A stretch of 64,000 bases of DNA from Sclerodactyla briareus (Eukaryota > Echinodermata > Holothuroidea > Dendrochirotida > Sclerodactylidae): positions 62,001-126,000 of the forward strand of contig JAODTK010002887.1 of the NCBI GenBank assembly GCA_026419785.1. Direction: 5' to 3'. The position numbers were made by a program, and so were the translations under genes. Position 1 is the stretch's first letter. The number at the start of each line of letters is the position of its first letter. The notes under the pieces are model-generated. The model was given only the letters and a program-made list of their open reading frames with translations, searched no databases and was not told where the DNA came from. Below are positions 34,921-47,899 of the stretch, one piece after another.

Positions 34921-37900
34921 GATAATTCCTATGAGTCGCTGCATGAATCTCGAGCCCAATGACTTTAAGAGCATAAAGCCAAGAAGAAAATTACTTTGCG
35001 GGATGCGGGCAGCGAAGCGGCGCGCATATGCGCACGCTACTTGTGCATAATCAGGGTTAGTTCCATTTATTCCAATGACGTTCGCACAGAATCCGGGCTC
35101 CCTAAACCGATACCGTTAATTTCCCATGTTTGGCCCTTAGCGTAACTCTGACGGTGTCCACGTCTCGCCTTCACCACCATTCTCCCGTCCAAGCCTTCTG
35201 GGTCCTGACCTTCGGATATGATGAAGCCCCTAGCAATAACGCGCCTCCAAGAATGGCCGTGGTAGAAATGGACGGTAAGAATGAGAGAAGACAGTCATGG
35301 TAAAAGATGAAAATATTCTTTCTTACAGAATCGCAGTCTAGGTATTCTTCAATAGTATGAGAAGCAGTAACAACTCAGTTCCGATCCCTATATGGGGGTC
35401 CACGTTGTCCCGATAATGAAATGGCTAGCCTTTCGCAAAAAATTTAATTGCTAAAATCGTATGAGAAGATAAAATCCCACGTGGAAAGGGGAAGATACTC
35501 ATGCTTGAAGTCAATGTCCGCAGTCTGTTCCGGCCCCAGAAAATTTCTGATTCGTTTTGAAACGGTAATAGACATCCGGTAGCCACAGTGATACGGTCTG
35601 ACCGGACAGATATCAATAGATGTTCTAGTGAATTTGTCTGCCAGATCACCCGGATACTAGTTTCACTAGCTTACAAACGCCACTTTTTCAGGGAAAAGAC
35701 TGGGATTATTCCATGAATGGCGGATATACGAAGCATTCACGCGCAACGCGAACGTATGCCATTTTGAAGGTCCTGGAATTGTTGACAGTGGCATGGAATG
35801 GAACTGGGGGCTGGACCTGGACCGAGGGATATTCCTCTATAGTCCACGGCTCTCTGCATGTCGCTTTTTTTTTGTCTCTTTTAAGCATATAACAACGTTA
35901 TAACGCCGTTAGTGTTAGTTTCTATAAGAATTAATCATAATCATAGATGATCGCGTGAGCCCAACAACTTTTCTGCACGAGATTGCCAAGTACCATGTGG
36001 ACATGAGGAACATCACAGGACTAGTTGCCTGAATTAATGGGAACTTGCACGAGGAAAGAATACAATCGGAAGGGGCAGGCAAGATTCCATAGACATTGAT
36101 ACATTGCGAGATGGAAATATGAGGCCAAACAATGAGTTTTTTTTTTTTTAAACAAAAGCTGACTGGAATATGAAGATGATAAATAAGATTTGTTCGGTAC
36201 AAAGGCGATGGATCATATTGCTGGGAGTTTTTGAGAAAAAAAAAACGGGAAAATTGTGGTAGATAATATAAAAAAAAGAATGACAGCAGAAATAAAAGAA
36301 AGTTGAAAATTGAAACGAACAGGACAGCTACAGCAAAATAGAAACCAGTCCGCTATAAAACAAACCCCATCAACAGACAGAGATAACCGAGGGAAATAAG
36401 GAGGAACACGGATAATCATTTATTGTCGACGATCATGCTTAGATTCCGTGTGATGGATGTCAGGACCAATCACCAAGGAGCCTATAGGGAGGGAAGGAGC
36501 ACAACGGGATTACACCCGTCCGGTAAACACGTGCAGACAGAAAAGGCCATCACCTCAGGAAATTATGAAATTGTGATAGTACTGGGCATGAAGGGAAATC
36601 GACACCGTCAAAATAAACACCTTCGTTCAATATCATGAGAGAAATTCTAGAGAAACGAAAACGGCTAATTATTCCGGTGATTTCTGCTGAAGGATGTAAC
36701 ACTAAAAGTTTAGAATCGAAGAACACCTGGAAAAGGGAATATTCGACAGAAATTTGAGTAACTCAAGAACATGTCTCCATCCCATCTATTCAAAGTATAT
36801 CTGGAAGAGCACTGGAGGAAGCGAACAGACCACGAGGAGCCCGCACATATGCAAAGCCCCCCGACAGAGAGAAAAACATATCCTACACCTTCAAGACCAC
36901 AATTATGACGGTTATTAGTATGGAGCAAAAATATCAGATTTTTGGATATCTGTGAAGGATCGCTAACGTAACAGGAACCTGATAGTCAATCGAGGCCAAA
37001 AAAGACGAAAATAGCATCAAGAGGAAAAGAGGAGTGGAACATTGTAAATATCGATGAGCAAAAACTGGGCACCAGAGTATGAAATGAAGCGACGGGAATG
37101 CATGACGATGGCAGGCTTTAGATTCGAGTAACAAGGCAATTTTGGTGAGAATGTGAGAATATTGAGGCATGCATTACAAGCGTGTCATGTAAACACGCGA
37201 GCTGGTGATCATTAAAAGGGACCGTCATGTTTTGTCAGACTCGTCCAAAGGAATTATGAGGAAAGAGACAACACGTCGTCAATGGCCTACACAATTTCGA
37301 AAAAAGAAAACTGTACCGCAAAACGAACAGGAATCAGGGAGGTCGAAATCGAATCGAAAAACGAATAGGCAAGTCACTGGAATGGCCGGGCAGCTAAACC
37401 TTAGTCCACCTGACTTCCATACAATAATGACCTGCAACCAAGAAGACAGCACAAAATACCAGCATATAACACCATGGGAAACCAAACAGGTGTCCCCCAT
37501 TAACGAAGCGACCCAAAACAGGGAGAGTTGAGATTGGTGGTAGCAACAACTTGACGAAAGCCCAGAGCCGGACTAACGGCGGCAGAGTAGCAAGAGAAGA
37601 AAAAGACAAATGGTGAACGGTGAAGCTCTGTCATGGCGTCAATATATTCGCCTCCCGCATGCCAGTATTAGATTCCCTAACAATATCTGAGTGGCCTGGA
37701 TGACGGTATGGCGGCTTAGAGAGTACTCGTCCTTCTCCTTTACCAATTGCAAATTCATCCAATAAGGAGGGGAAGGAAGAGGGAAAGGATCTCCAATGAT
37801 TAGCGGCTAATGCATCAGTATTTTGGGAACTAGGAAGACCATCATCATGCCAGTTTAGTCACCGTGTTAGTGTTCTCGGTGGTCTCACAGGATCATACGA

Positions 37901-40775
37901 AGATCGCAATCCAAAAAAATGTCCCGATGTTTTTCTTTACTAATGATTGACAGGAACAGGAGACATTCGCCCAAATGTGGGAAAGCATTTATGCAATTTA
38001 ATTCCACGATTTTCCCACGCATTTCAGGCCCCTTGCGCTATACTCGGAACAGAAGTGGCGTCTCGATTACATTCCGGATTCCTCCTCTTATTCAGCTATC
38101 TGTAGTGTTGATATCAATGGTTCTGAGGTTACAAATTTTAAGAACCCTCTTGCAACCGATCAAAAAACGGAACGAGACAGGTTGCTTCACAAAACAGAAT
38201 AAAAAATGGGAACATCGATTTGAACATTGATGCACATTTTTGTAATTCACAGGGGGTGGTGGGGGGTTATTGATTCGTCCTCTTACAATTGTTGGCACGC
38301 CCTCTATGTATAGGGGATATATTGAAAATGAAATACTGCAGTGTTGAACCCATGTTCCCCCGAATAAAAAGGACCATCGTCACCTATATCGGCAATGATT
38401 CGCATGATTTCCAAAGTTTTAAGTCGATCTAAAATCATTTTCGCTCGCTAGCAAAGCGAGCTCAAGAGAGAGAAGGTTTGGTCGCCATGACCTGCTTTAA
38501 TTACCAATGAGATACAGCGACGTAAGAGGGGTCGAGCCGGGGGAGCCGTAATACGTCGTAACAAAACGCGAAAACACTACCATTCTTGCCGACTATCTTA
38601 TGGGAAACGTGCAATCGATCAGCAATAAGAAGAGAACGCTGCCGCCAACAAAGGTATCTATCAAACGCCGTTATGCCAGCATTTTTTTATCTTTCACCGA
38701 AAAATGACAACCGAAAACCATTATGGCTCTCATGTTGGAATAGAGGGATTTGAGGGGGCCGATCGGGACTGTCAGTTCTGAGAAGAAGAGCGGCTACATC
38801 AATCGATTGTGTATGCCACCAGAACAAGCATCTGTTAACTAGAGCATCAATGGTGCTGTAGCTCAAACCGCACAAATGTACAAAGAAAAAATGTACAATT
38901 ATGTGGTAAAAGTTTGAAGATCATTCAGGCCCAAAGAGGCAGTTTCAAACAATGGCTTATCGTGGCCAGCTGTTGTAATGACCTTTGAACCTGATCTTTA
39001 TATGGCCGCAAAAGATGTCTTAGCCGCAATGAACATTGTTACTAGATTGGCAACATCCAGCAAGAATGACCAATTGTGAGGAAAAAAAAGCAATTCCACA
39101 CAGTAGCCTATTCTATTGTGCCCCTGTAATTACCTAACTTCATATGGTCAAAGATATCCAGTATAGTTTGGAAGTTTGTGCAAAATTTCAACTTTGCAAA
39201 TTACGAAATGACCATAGATGAACATAATACATGTTTTCCAGTTGGTTCAAATGTAAATAAAGACCAAAATAATGATCATCCAAGCGATATGAGGAGGAAT
39301 AGGCCGCTTGACCGAAGCACATGGTGGGGTCAGATAAAAAAATAGTGAGAATGGCAATGTAGTCAGTCGCGTAAAGCACGTTTGCAAATGGAGCCATCCC
39401 ATAAAAATTGGAGTAATGATCCAAGATACTCTGGCCTCACTAGATGATGATAATGTATGAGTAGTCCAAGTTGTTCCCTTAGCAACCAACTCCCCATCCA
39501 AGAAAATGGGACAATGGCAGCTATTCATTTATGTGTAACAGAGTAAAACAGGTCTTTTCTCTCTAGAATTAACTAACATGCAATGGGTGACCAGGGAGAA
39601 GAGTGACCTACTAAGTAAAATACAAGTAGTTGGGCTGGGATTGGAGGATTTAAGGAAATGGAATACGAGTCAATGAGTCATTATTCAATACTGAGTAATG
39701 AATTTGTGACATGCATGACAAATTCAAATAGGTTTAAACATAGCGGTTACCAGGGACAGGCCAGTGCCAGTGTAAGTTAATTTACCTGGCCATCAAGCGT
39801 CTCAGCTTATCACACCTTGTCGTCTCAGTGGGTAAATGCTGTATGTGTATGAACAAAATTTCAACATCAATTTATAATTCACGATTGTTAGGAAATCACG
39901 AGAAATAAGCACTATTTTGGGCGACGAAATTATGACAGTTTGAAAAAGCCTTTTGGAACGTTCCTTTAAGCTAGTCATCCACTAGTCTGCAGCGCAGGTG
40001 CAGCGCACCACCGCGCAGGACCGCCGCCAGAATGTCGCCATCCACTACCGAAGCACCCTGCGCAGTCCCAGCCAATCCGAGGAGAGCACAAAAACATTCT
40101 TCTGTGTTCTATTCAGGTCTCTAACATTTGGTGTTAAAAAAATCCAGTCTCATCACAGCGGAACCATGTACCGAGTGCATTTTAAACGTAAACGTTAGGT
40201 TACGTAATAAAGGGATTTTCATTTTATGATATACGTGCTTATAGTACTTACTTAGCGGCGTTTGGGGGATTTATATAATGGCACTAGAGCCGAAACTTGG
40301 CCTGAGCCCCAAAAATCCCAAACACCATCAATGGCTCGACCCAAGGACATTTCAGGAACTTTGGGAGAAAATCAATAGAATAGGTTAGGAGGAGGAGATG
40401 AATTTCCAGGTACCATTGGGTGAAATTAATAAAATGGATCCTCGGGCCCAAGTGGCCGGGGACCTTGGACCAAAAATCTCTGAACACTCCGAAGGTACGG
40501 CTTTTAGACATATTGTGATGGAACATCAGCACTGTACACTAAAATTTGTAAGAGAGATACATTTTGAATTGTACACAAATAGCCGGTTTTGTATTGCCCC
40601 TTTTATGACATTTGAACCATGACTCCACAAAGCCGAACATGTCCCACGGGTCAAAGTAACAACTGTGTCCAAGTTTGGTCGACCATCCTAACAGAATGGA
40701 CTGTTGCGATCAAACAGGCAACTGTTGACACTAGATAGGATAGATAGATAAATAGAGTGACATGCAGGATTCCAA
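34921..40775. other. No confirmed gene; purine-rich stretch 35.9-37.6 kb
   Basis: Between about 35,900 and 37,620 the plus strand is strongly purine-rich, so the minus strand is T-rich and yields several hydrophobic frames (for example 37,394-37,609 and 36,934-37,170). They resemble membrane proteins superficially, but T-rich DNA produces such peptides by composition alone, and no chain of seven-helix landmarks could be assembled. A GC-rich block at 39,990-40,080 (repeated 'gcgcag' words) is unassigned. A 'gctcgctagcaaagcgagc' inverted repeat lies near 38,445. Confidence 0.35.
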
Positions 40776-40806
40776 TAGCTCAAACCAGCATAGCTGGTTT
40801 GAGCTA
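40776..40806. repeat. Perfect hairpin, 14-bp arms, 3-nt loop
   Basis: TAGCTCAAACCAGC at 40,776-40,789 is followed by ATA and then its exact reverse complement at 40,793-40,806. A 'tagatagatagataaat' simple repeat lies about 20 bp to the left. It is too small to be an intact transposon; it may be a foldback remnant or an RNA hairpin. Confidence 0.85.
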
Positions 40807-41839
40807 AAAATCACATCCTGACCCTCAACCAGAAAAGTTGACAGTTGTTTCAGTTCGCCCGTACTATCCACCACGGGGATCTCGCATATTCCTGCTCTGC
40901 ACTGTTATACATCCCCGAAAGACGGTTACCAAGGCTGGTAGTCAAGAACTAAGCTCTGCCCATTCATGAGCTTGAAGCGGATCACCTGATGCATTCATCG
41001 TGGTCAATGGCGTCGACTTTAATCATGGCTCGTTGAAAAAGGACCCGGCTCAGCCTTTTTTTGGACTATCCACACGTCCATTGTTCAACACAAGGGATGC
41101 TGTGCGATCCTGCTACTCAAAATGACGAGGATTCGCTGTATTTGAATCGAGATTTGTAGACTTTGTGACCAGAACCTACCTGCAATGAAAGTAAAGAAAA
41201 CTAAGAGATGTAATCCATATAGGACATATAAAACACCATGCATCGTTCGGCCATGTTGTATGAAGGGCCAACACATCGAGAGGGTATCAGGATTACAAGT
41301 ATCGGGGGGAGTCAGAAATGACAAAACGAATTTTAAGACCAGGTAAGTACGTCGAGAAGCGTCTACGACCCCCCCTCTACTGCCTCCGTAAATTAAATTA
41401 TTTCAAGGTAAGCCAGGATTTTCTTGACCATATTTTATAATTCAATATTCTGCTCAGTTGGTCATACTGAATGGTGTTGCTGGGTGGGCAACACTGAACA
41501 AAACAGAAAGGAAAGAATAGCGAGGATATAATGAGACGTGCACGTTCGACACCGTGTATCAGTCTCGAGAGTCCGAAACAAATGGAGGTTCTCTGTGGAA
41601 GGACGAGAATCACCCGCTCTATAGTCAGCTAAAGTGGACAGGCTAGCCACGCAGCGGAGGCTTAGACCAGTTCTCTTGGACCGCCCATCGCTCACTCTCC
41701 TTGGCACTGTGTTGTGTGACTATCCATTTTATCGTATTACCCAGCGTTTGCCATTTTCTATGTGCCTTGCATGTTCCACCGTTCTCACGTTTTATGGTAA
41801 ATGCCATATAAAGATATAAATTAATATATAGGCCTAAGT

Positions 41840-41935
41840 AGTGTTTAATGTTCTTGATGAAACCGGAGGACCATGTAATCTCCTGCCAGAGGATTTAATA
41901 AAGTAATCTATTCTATCTGATCTATCTAAACCCTC
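41840..41935 (+). mobile_element. Non-LTR retrotransposon 3' tail
   Basis: 'ccggaggaccatgtaatctcctgccagaggatttaataaag' (positions about 41,861-41,905) followed by 'taatctattctatctgatctatct' is the style of a CR1/L2-type 3' end with a TCTAT-rich microsatellite tail. 'ggagga...tctcc' could form the short stem typical of such tails. No RT remains were recognised upstream. Confidence 0.5.
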
Positions 41936-43529
41936 GAAAACAGAAATTAATATTATTCACGCCGATTGGGACTCGATTGATAGATCGAAGGTAATCACAT
42001 TCCCTACTGACGCATTTTTGTTCTGAAAAACCAATTTCAATTAGTCGTTTCAATTGACCGGCATGGTTTTTAAATAATAAATTCCACCTTGATTATGAAT
42101 GGGGTTTGAGGGATACACCTGCTTCAAACACAGCATTCTGAAGCACTTTAATCTCACGGTTCCGTGGGGATGCCCAAGGCTGGGGCTGCAGCCCTCGTAT
42201 TAAGCATTAGGTACCCCAAAGGGGGGTCCAAGCACATCCTTGATCCTCCCCATTTAATTCGGTATTGGTTGTATCACTGGTTCTGTTTGCTTCGGAATAA
42301 AAAGCCCGGTCAATCCGATCGAAGAAAGGAAAAACGTCGAGACAGTTGCTACATTGATGAATGAAACATTGAAACATGAGTTTAACATTATGCACGTTTT
42401 GCAGTTGTCCGGAGGTACTGATTCTTTCTCGTTCTTAGAAGTTCGTTTAGCACGTCCTCTATGTATCCGAACTTCCTTGAAATGCCAGTGTTTGAACCTC
42501 ATTTCTCTCGATGAGGGGGGACCCTGCTCTATAACTTCTAATGATTCTCGTAATTTTCTAAAACGTGAGGGTCAATTAGAATCATTTCGACTTGAATAAA
42601 GCAAGCAGTCTCCAGGGAGTGGTTTCTGGTCGCTGGGCTGTTCTAATTGCTAGCACTCAACAACAACAGTTATTATTATCACGCTAAATTCGAGGTTCTA
42701 TCTGTAGCCAGAAGTAAACATGACCAATGACCTTCTGATTCGAATCTAAATTTAATGACTGATTTTCATGTGACTACATGTTGTTATATACTAACACTCG
42801 CAATTAGAATTTGCTCAATAATATGGTTGAGGGATACCTTCCGGTCAACAATCGCCTTCGTTAGTAAACACACCGTAATAATATCGATGGGGTGATTTCG
42901 GTTACGAGGATAATAGGCTGAATTTTACAAACATATTTTCCGGGTTTTTTATTTTAAACAAAGAAAATTGTTTGGTTCTGTCGAAAACTCAAGTCGCGAC
43001 CTTATGTGTATCTGAAACTACGCTCGCCCCTGCACTGTTTTCCCCCATCTCACCATCTTGAACTAGAATTTCTCTCAGCTGTTTACTGGCTTGGGGGTGG
43101 GTAACATCAACAAAGCCCTAACCCAAAAAGAACAAAGAAACCATCAATCAAGTATATGCAATCTTATCGTCCACTCAGAATATGCGTATTAACGGGAGTT
43201 TCTCAAGGAAATTGGATCACTGCGGCCCCCTCTGAACAAAATCGTCCCTCATTGACCAACCAGGTCGCGGCGAACGGGAAATTTATTTAGGGGGGGGGGG
43301 GCTGCTAATTGTGAACACTATTAAGCGGGGCCGCCACATCGGTTGGCGGGATCGCAAAAGAAAAATTTTGGGATTTTTCAAACCCCCACATGACTGGAAA
43401 CGGCACTTCCCGAGTGTTTTATGGCTGCGCATACCTAGCAGTAGAATATGGGTCTTCAAGCCTGCATTCTCTTAAATTGCACGTAGAAATCTGTGAATGA
43501 AAGTGAAAACATGTAATTTGTATATTCGA
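41936..43529. other. No recognisable gene; G11 tract
   Basis: No protein motif was seen. A G11 run lies at about 43,291. This is the left flank of the foldback-like element. Confidence 0.4.
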
Positions 43530-44240
43530 TTGTGTCCATGAGCTTAGGAGGGACCCCCCCCCCCGTGCACCCCTCCCCCCCCCCGACTCTCCGTGAGTGG
43601 TATCATTTTGTCCGGCGCACCAGTCTGAACAATATTTCGCATGTGCCATCGAAAGGTTGGGATGAACTCTGCACAGCCGCCATTTCCAAAATGGGCCGCA
43701 GTTGAACGGTTGGGGACTGTTTTTCAACCCATATCACAACATCAAGGGACTCATTAAAGACTGCAAACTAAGAGAAACACAAAAAAGAAATATGCCAAAC
43801 TGGGTATTAATTAGTTTGTCTGGTTCCCAGTAACCATTGGATCATTTGCAATATGTGCGGGCTTGTAAAGGTAAACCACTTTGAAAAATCAAAATGGCAC
43901 CGTCAAAATGGCCACCAAAATGGCGGCAAGAACGATAAAATAACATAGATAAAGGAACTAATACCAAAATATGCACAATTGGCAACAATAATGTGTTGTT
44001 TTGTCTTCCTAGTGATTATTAGAAGTCACTCCTAACAGGTTGGCGCTGTTAACATTTCCAAAATCCACAGATGGTGCCGAAATGGCCACCAAAATGGCGC
44101 CGGGCGGCGGGAACCAGATAAATCGAATGATATGCAGGAAATACATACAAAATATGCCAACTGGGCGATGCCAGTCAATGTGTTTTTTTTTTATTCCTGG
44201 TGATATTAGAGATATACATAAAAAGGGTTGTGGCATATTT
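43530..44240 (+). repeat. Left inverted arm of foldback-like element
   Basis: Reverse complement of the right arm at 46,440-47,275: 43,535-43,720 pairs with 47,095-47,280 (both have 'gtccggcgcaccag / ggtccccggacaaaa', 'tcacggagagtc' in opposite sense and C/G runs next to 'ggtcctcct'); 43,790-43,850 pairs with 46,850-46,935; 43,905-44,095 pairs with 46,640-46,820. The arm is made of about 180-bp subrepeats marked by 'aaatatgcca.a.tgg' (near 43,790, 43,968, 44,150) and 'gccaccaaaatggcg' (near 43,912 and 44,085). The outer end appears to be near 'gagcttaggagggacc', next to the C run. Confidence 0.75.
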
Positions 44241-44529
44241 ACTGGGTAAAAACGAACCATGAACGTGCACAGTTTGTGGAGGGCACCTTTATCGATGGCA
44301 TATATGTTGTTCGACTCAAAGGAATGGCCGAAAACTCCAAACTGCCGAATGAACAAGAAGTGAACAAAGAATAAGAAGCGAGAATATGGTGCCAAAACAG
44401 CTTCATGGAACCCGTTCGATGATCCTGACAAAGAGAAGTTGTATGATTATCGGGTGCTTCGCATCACCTGCTGAAATAACGGATGATGTCATGAGTGAGT
44501 GATTCATGCTGTCACGGAAGCAGGGAGAT

Positions 44530-46137
44530 GTTCATTCGTGAACGGCTAAAGAAGGGAGATGGTTCTTCGAGCATCTGAAGAAGATGAACTTGCTCACTTT
44601 ACGTAACACACGTGAGGCGGTTCGGATCAAAGCCAAGTCAAAATAAAGTAGTGAATACAGAATCAAAGAAGCATGGCTCTTCAACTACTTGTGAAGTCCC
44701 AGGAAGGTAATATGGTTGAACTGGAGGATGAAATGAAGTATTCCTCACTCCTGAACCGTACAGCATAGGAACTGTGATGGGTACCTGGCAGTAACTCTAA
44801 AGCAAGGGAGATTCCATCACATCACCCAAATAGTTAAATGATGCATCAGTTCCACCTTATGATTGCCCCACTGTTATCATTGTAGATGGCCAATGCGATT
44901 GTTGACTGATGCGTGACATACCTGGAAACTTCAAGAGAGATCAGCGGCAAAGTGTTCGACATCATGCCAGAGTCATCTGACATTAGATTGCCGCACTGAA
45001 GGTACATGAAACAATCCATAAAGGCGTTAGGAAAGGACACCGAAGAGGATTGCAGCGAGAAGAGCTTCATCATTAGAGGCGAAAAAAGACTAAGAAACCA
45101 CTTGACTGGGAGTATCCTACGAACGACGAAAACAAGCAGCAACTGATACGGGTGATTATAATTGGTTGGAGCTAAGACGACTTATCTCACGGTTTGCAAA
45201 CAGGAAAGTTGTAGCGTGTATGAGGTCAACGCTTCTTGCTCGAAGCGGATGGCACCACCACACAAGAAGACCGAAATTCCTGCCTTGTTAACACTCAGTA
45301 AGAAACAGATACACGAGTAATCATGTACTGCAAATATTTCAGTAAGAGCTTGGGATATGATGAGTACGCACCCCAGACAGTGATATCTTTTTCATTAATC
45401 TCCACTTTTGTGTTAGCCTTCAACGATCACCATCTTGTTTGCACAGGAGTAGGTAAACAACAGCGAATTTTAATCAAACGTAACAGAATTCGAATGGTCT
45501 GACTCAAGAAATACTGCACTGCGCTGGTCATACAGATTTTACACATTTGTGATTACGACCAGCGCCTTCCGAGAAAAGGGAAAGTGAAGCCATCAATACC
45601 GAGGCAGAAGCTTCCAAAAGTCCAGCCCATCCTGCAGAGCTTGGACGTGAATGGGGAGTCACAGATGAACTGTTTGCTGGGCCTATGAAGAATCACTTGT
45701 GCAATCTATGGGCGAACCATATTCAAAAACGTATATACCTACTCCGTTCACCCTCATGCAAAGAGAATTCTGCGATGATCCTGATTGGCCCTTTGGTCGC
45801 AACGTGGACTTAGCAATGTTACCACCCTGTCGTGGAGTTTTACAGCGACATATCCTAGAGTTAACTACCGGTCGCATATGGAGACTGTAACATCCCCATC
45901 AAGACATTTCACCGTCCACCGAAGGACAGGATGACTATGAAATCTGGTTTCCTGGAACCATTGTGGGGGGATGGACCGCTACTGTCCGAAGCGCTTATAG
46001 ATGAGGTAGAAGCACTCGACGCAAGCAGTTGGGATCAGACGACGAGGATTCTGATGACTCATTTTCTGCTCCATCAGGAAGTGATGACAGCGACAGTGAG
46101 AGCGAGATGTCGTCGCCTACAAGGTGGGGAATGAAAT
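44530..46137 (+). pseudogene. Broken gene of an unnamed multi-copy animal family, possible FEN/PIN-like nuclease
   Basis: Seen in order across frames: RERLKKG and FEHLKKMNLLTLRNTREAVR (44,535-44,625), KSQEGNMVELEDEMKYS (about 44,698), VPPYDCPTVIIVDGQ (about 44,850), EISGKVFDIMPESSD (about 44,937), MKQSIKALG (about 45,005), TNDENKQQLIRVIIIGWS (about 45,118), ETDTRVIMYCKY (about 45,307), YCTALV and HTFVITTSAFREKGKVKP (about 45,510-45,600), VDLAMLPPCRGVLQRHI (about 45,807), EPLWGDGPLLSEALIDE (about 45,955) and an acidic/serine tail DDEDSDDS...SDSESE to a stop at 46,137. I recognise this order from long, uncharacterised proteins repeated many times in cnidarian, echinoderm and other animal genomes; I know no established name. 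The 'VDG', 'DTR' and 'TTSAF.GKGK' boxes resemble the metal-binding acids and helix-3-turn-helix of FEN1/PIN nucleases (inference). In this copy the 'CD' before 'TTSAF' is lost. The N-terminal half of the family is absent. It lies exactly between the inverted arms. Confidence 0.7.
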
Positions 46138-46439
46138 AATTGATAACTGCAAATCATTGTTTCATCATTGGTCACTGAGCCGAGGGAAATACTGGTTGAT
46201 ATTTTTAATTCCTTGTATCTGAAAACATGGGGTTTGAAGAAACAACAAACAATTTCAAAAAGTTTTTTTTCAAGCGTTTGAAATTGACAATTTCTCAGCC
46301 AATGTTTCACGTCTGCTGTGATTGGAATCTTTATAAATTCACTTTTCCTGAGAACATGGGTAAAACCCCCAGAATTATAACTGTATGTGCCTTAGAAAAT
46401 TAGATATAATGAAATTCTCCACCGAATTGGTGCCATTTT

Positions 46440-47275
46440 GAATTCAAATAGCCGCCACAGCACAGCACAATGAACCAATGGTAATGCCCTTGTTCTTATT
46501 AGATTGCTCGACCCAGAAATATATATGAAGACCAAAATACAGCTTTATGAGACCTTGAATTTGTGATATGGGTGAGAACCTTCGGAGATGAGAACAGTCC
46601 AAAACGGTGGCACATGTGGAAACATGGCGGCTGTGCCGAGTTTTGGTGGCCATTGCCACCACTTGGATTGTCGAAAAGTAACAGTGCCAACCTGTTAGGA
46701 ATAAAACTTCTGAGAATCAAAAGCACTAGAAAAAACACATGATTGTTGCCAAATGGGAATATTTTGAATATATATTCCTGCATATTATGTAATTTGGTTC
46801 GTTATTGCCGCCATTTGGTGGCCAGTTTGGATTTTAAACTGTGACAGCAACCACATATTTGCAAATTAGTCCTAATGGTTACTGGGAACAGACATTCAAA
46901 TAATCAAACCAAATTTGGCATATGTCTTTTTGGTTTTCTGCATATTTTGCGATTTGAATTCGGAAATGGCCTACGCAACAGCAAAGCAAATGAACCATGG
47001 TTAATGTCCCTTGTTCTTCACTAGATTCATTGATCCAGAAGACTATATATATATAAGACCACAATTACAGCTTTATGAGCCGTAGATGTTGGACTATGTC
47101 CCAAACAGCGGACATTTTGGAAATAGGGCTGGCAGAGTCATCCCAACATTTCGATGGTAGAATGCAAATATGGCTCAGGACGGGTCCCCGGACAAAATTG
47201 ATATCACTCACGGAGAGTCTGAAGGGGGGGGGGGGGGTGGCACGGGGGGGGTCCTCCTAGCTCGTAGACTAGGAG
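46440..47275 (-). repeat. Right inverted arm of foldback-like element
   Basis: Reverse complement of the left arm. It has its own internal direct repetition of about 520 bp: the block 'aatgaacca.ggtaatgcccttgttctt' ... 'cagaagac..atatatat.agacca' ... 'acagctttatgag' occurs near 46,468-46,550 and again near 46,990-47,085. It ends next to a G13 run (47,227) and 'ggtcctcctagctcgtagac'. No target-site duplication could be identified by eye because outer flanks diverge gradually. Confidence 0.75.
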
Positions 47276-47899
47276 GGCTTGATACAGATAATCAATTGTC
47301 ATATCGTTTGTTCGACAAAGGAATACTTACACCGCAGTCCTTGTTTACCGCAATATAAGGCGTAAGTATACAAACCCTGGTGGTTGGCGCCGTCGACGCA
47401 TGACAGCTGGAGAAGATCCCCATCTTGCCCCACTAGGGTGAGGGGCCAGAAATAAGCCTGCCCAGGAAAGAATAAAAAAACGTCGTAGTTTCCTCAGAGA
47501 AGAGCAATACTGGTGGAAATGGACATGTCAGTGGATACAAAGGGGAGGGGGGGGGGTACTGAATCATGAACGTGATTAAAAACGCTAACTTTTTCTTTGA
47601 ACTACTTCAAATTGATCGATATTATATAATGTATAGCAGTCCAACACAGAAGAGAAGCACCTATGCATGATCAGACAAGCTGGTGAACCCCCTTCAAGGA
47701 AAAGATCTCAACAAATCCTAAGGTAAATCTTCAACAATGTTGTGTAGAATGGACGCAACATGTGTATCTTGATGTGATTGATGATACTGGGTTAGGAAGC
47801 CAAATTTGACTCCATGTGGGACCCTAACGATTTTTGTTTATCGGGGATGAGCACCCGGCAACAACTCGCCTTTCTACTTATCGACTAGTGCTCAGATGA

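Noticed and set aside
35425..37609. Chain of hydrophobic minus-strand frames suggesting a seven-helix receptor
   Set aside because: The minus strand is T-rich here, which yields F/L/I/V-rich peptides by composition. A few receptor-like words (for example FGFPWCYMLVF near 37,495) occur, but helix order, a DRY-type box and a proline-containing sixth helix were not found.
39188..39528. Two overlapping minus-strand frames rich in aromatic residues
   Set aside because: No recognised family; overlapping frames in AT-rich DNA, no splice or repeat support.
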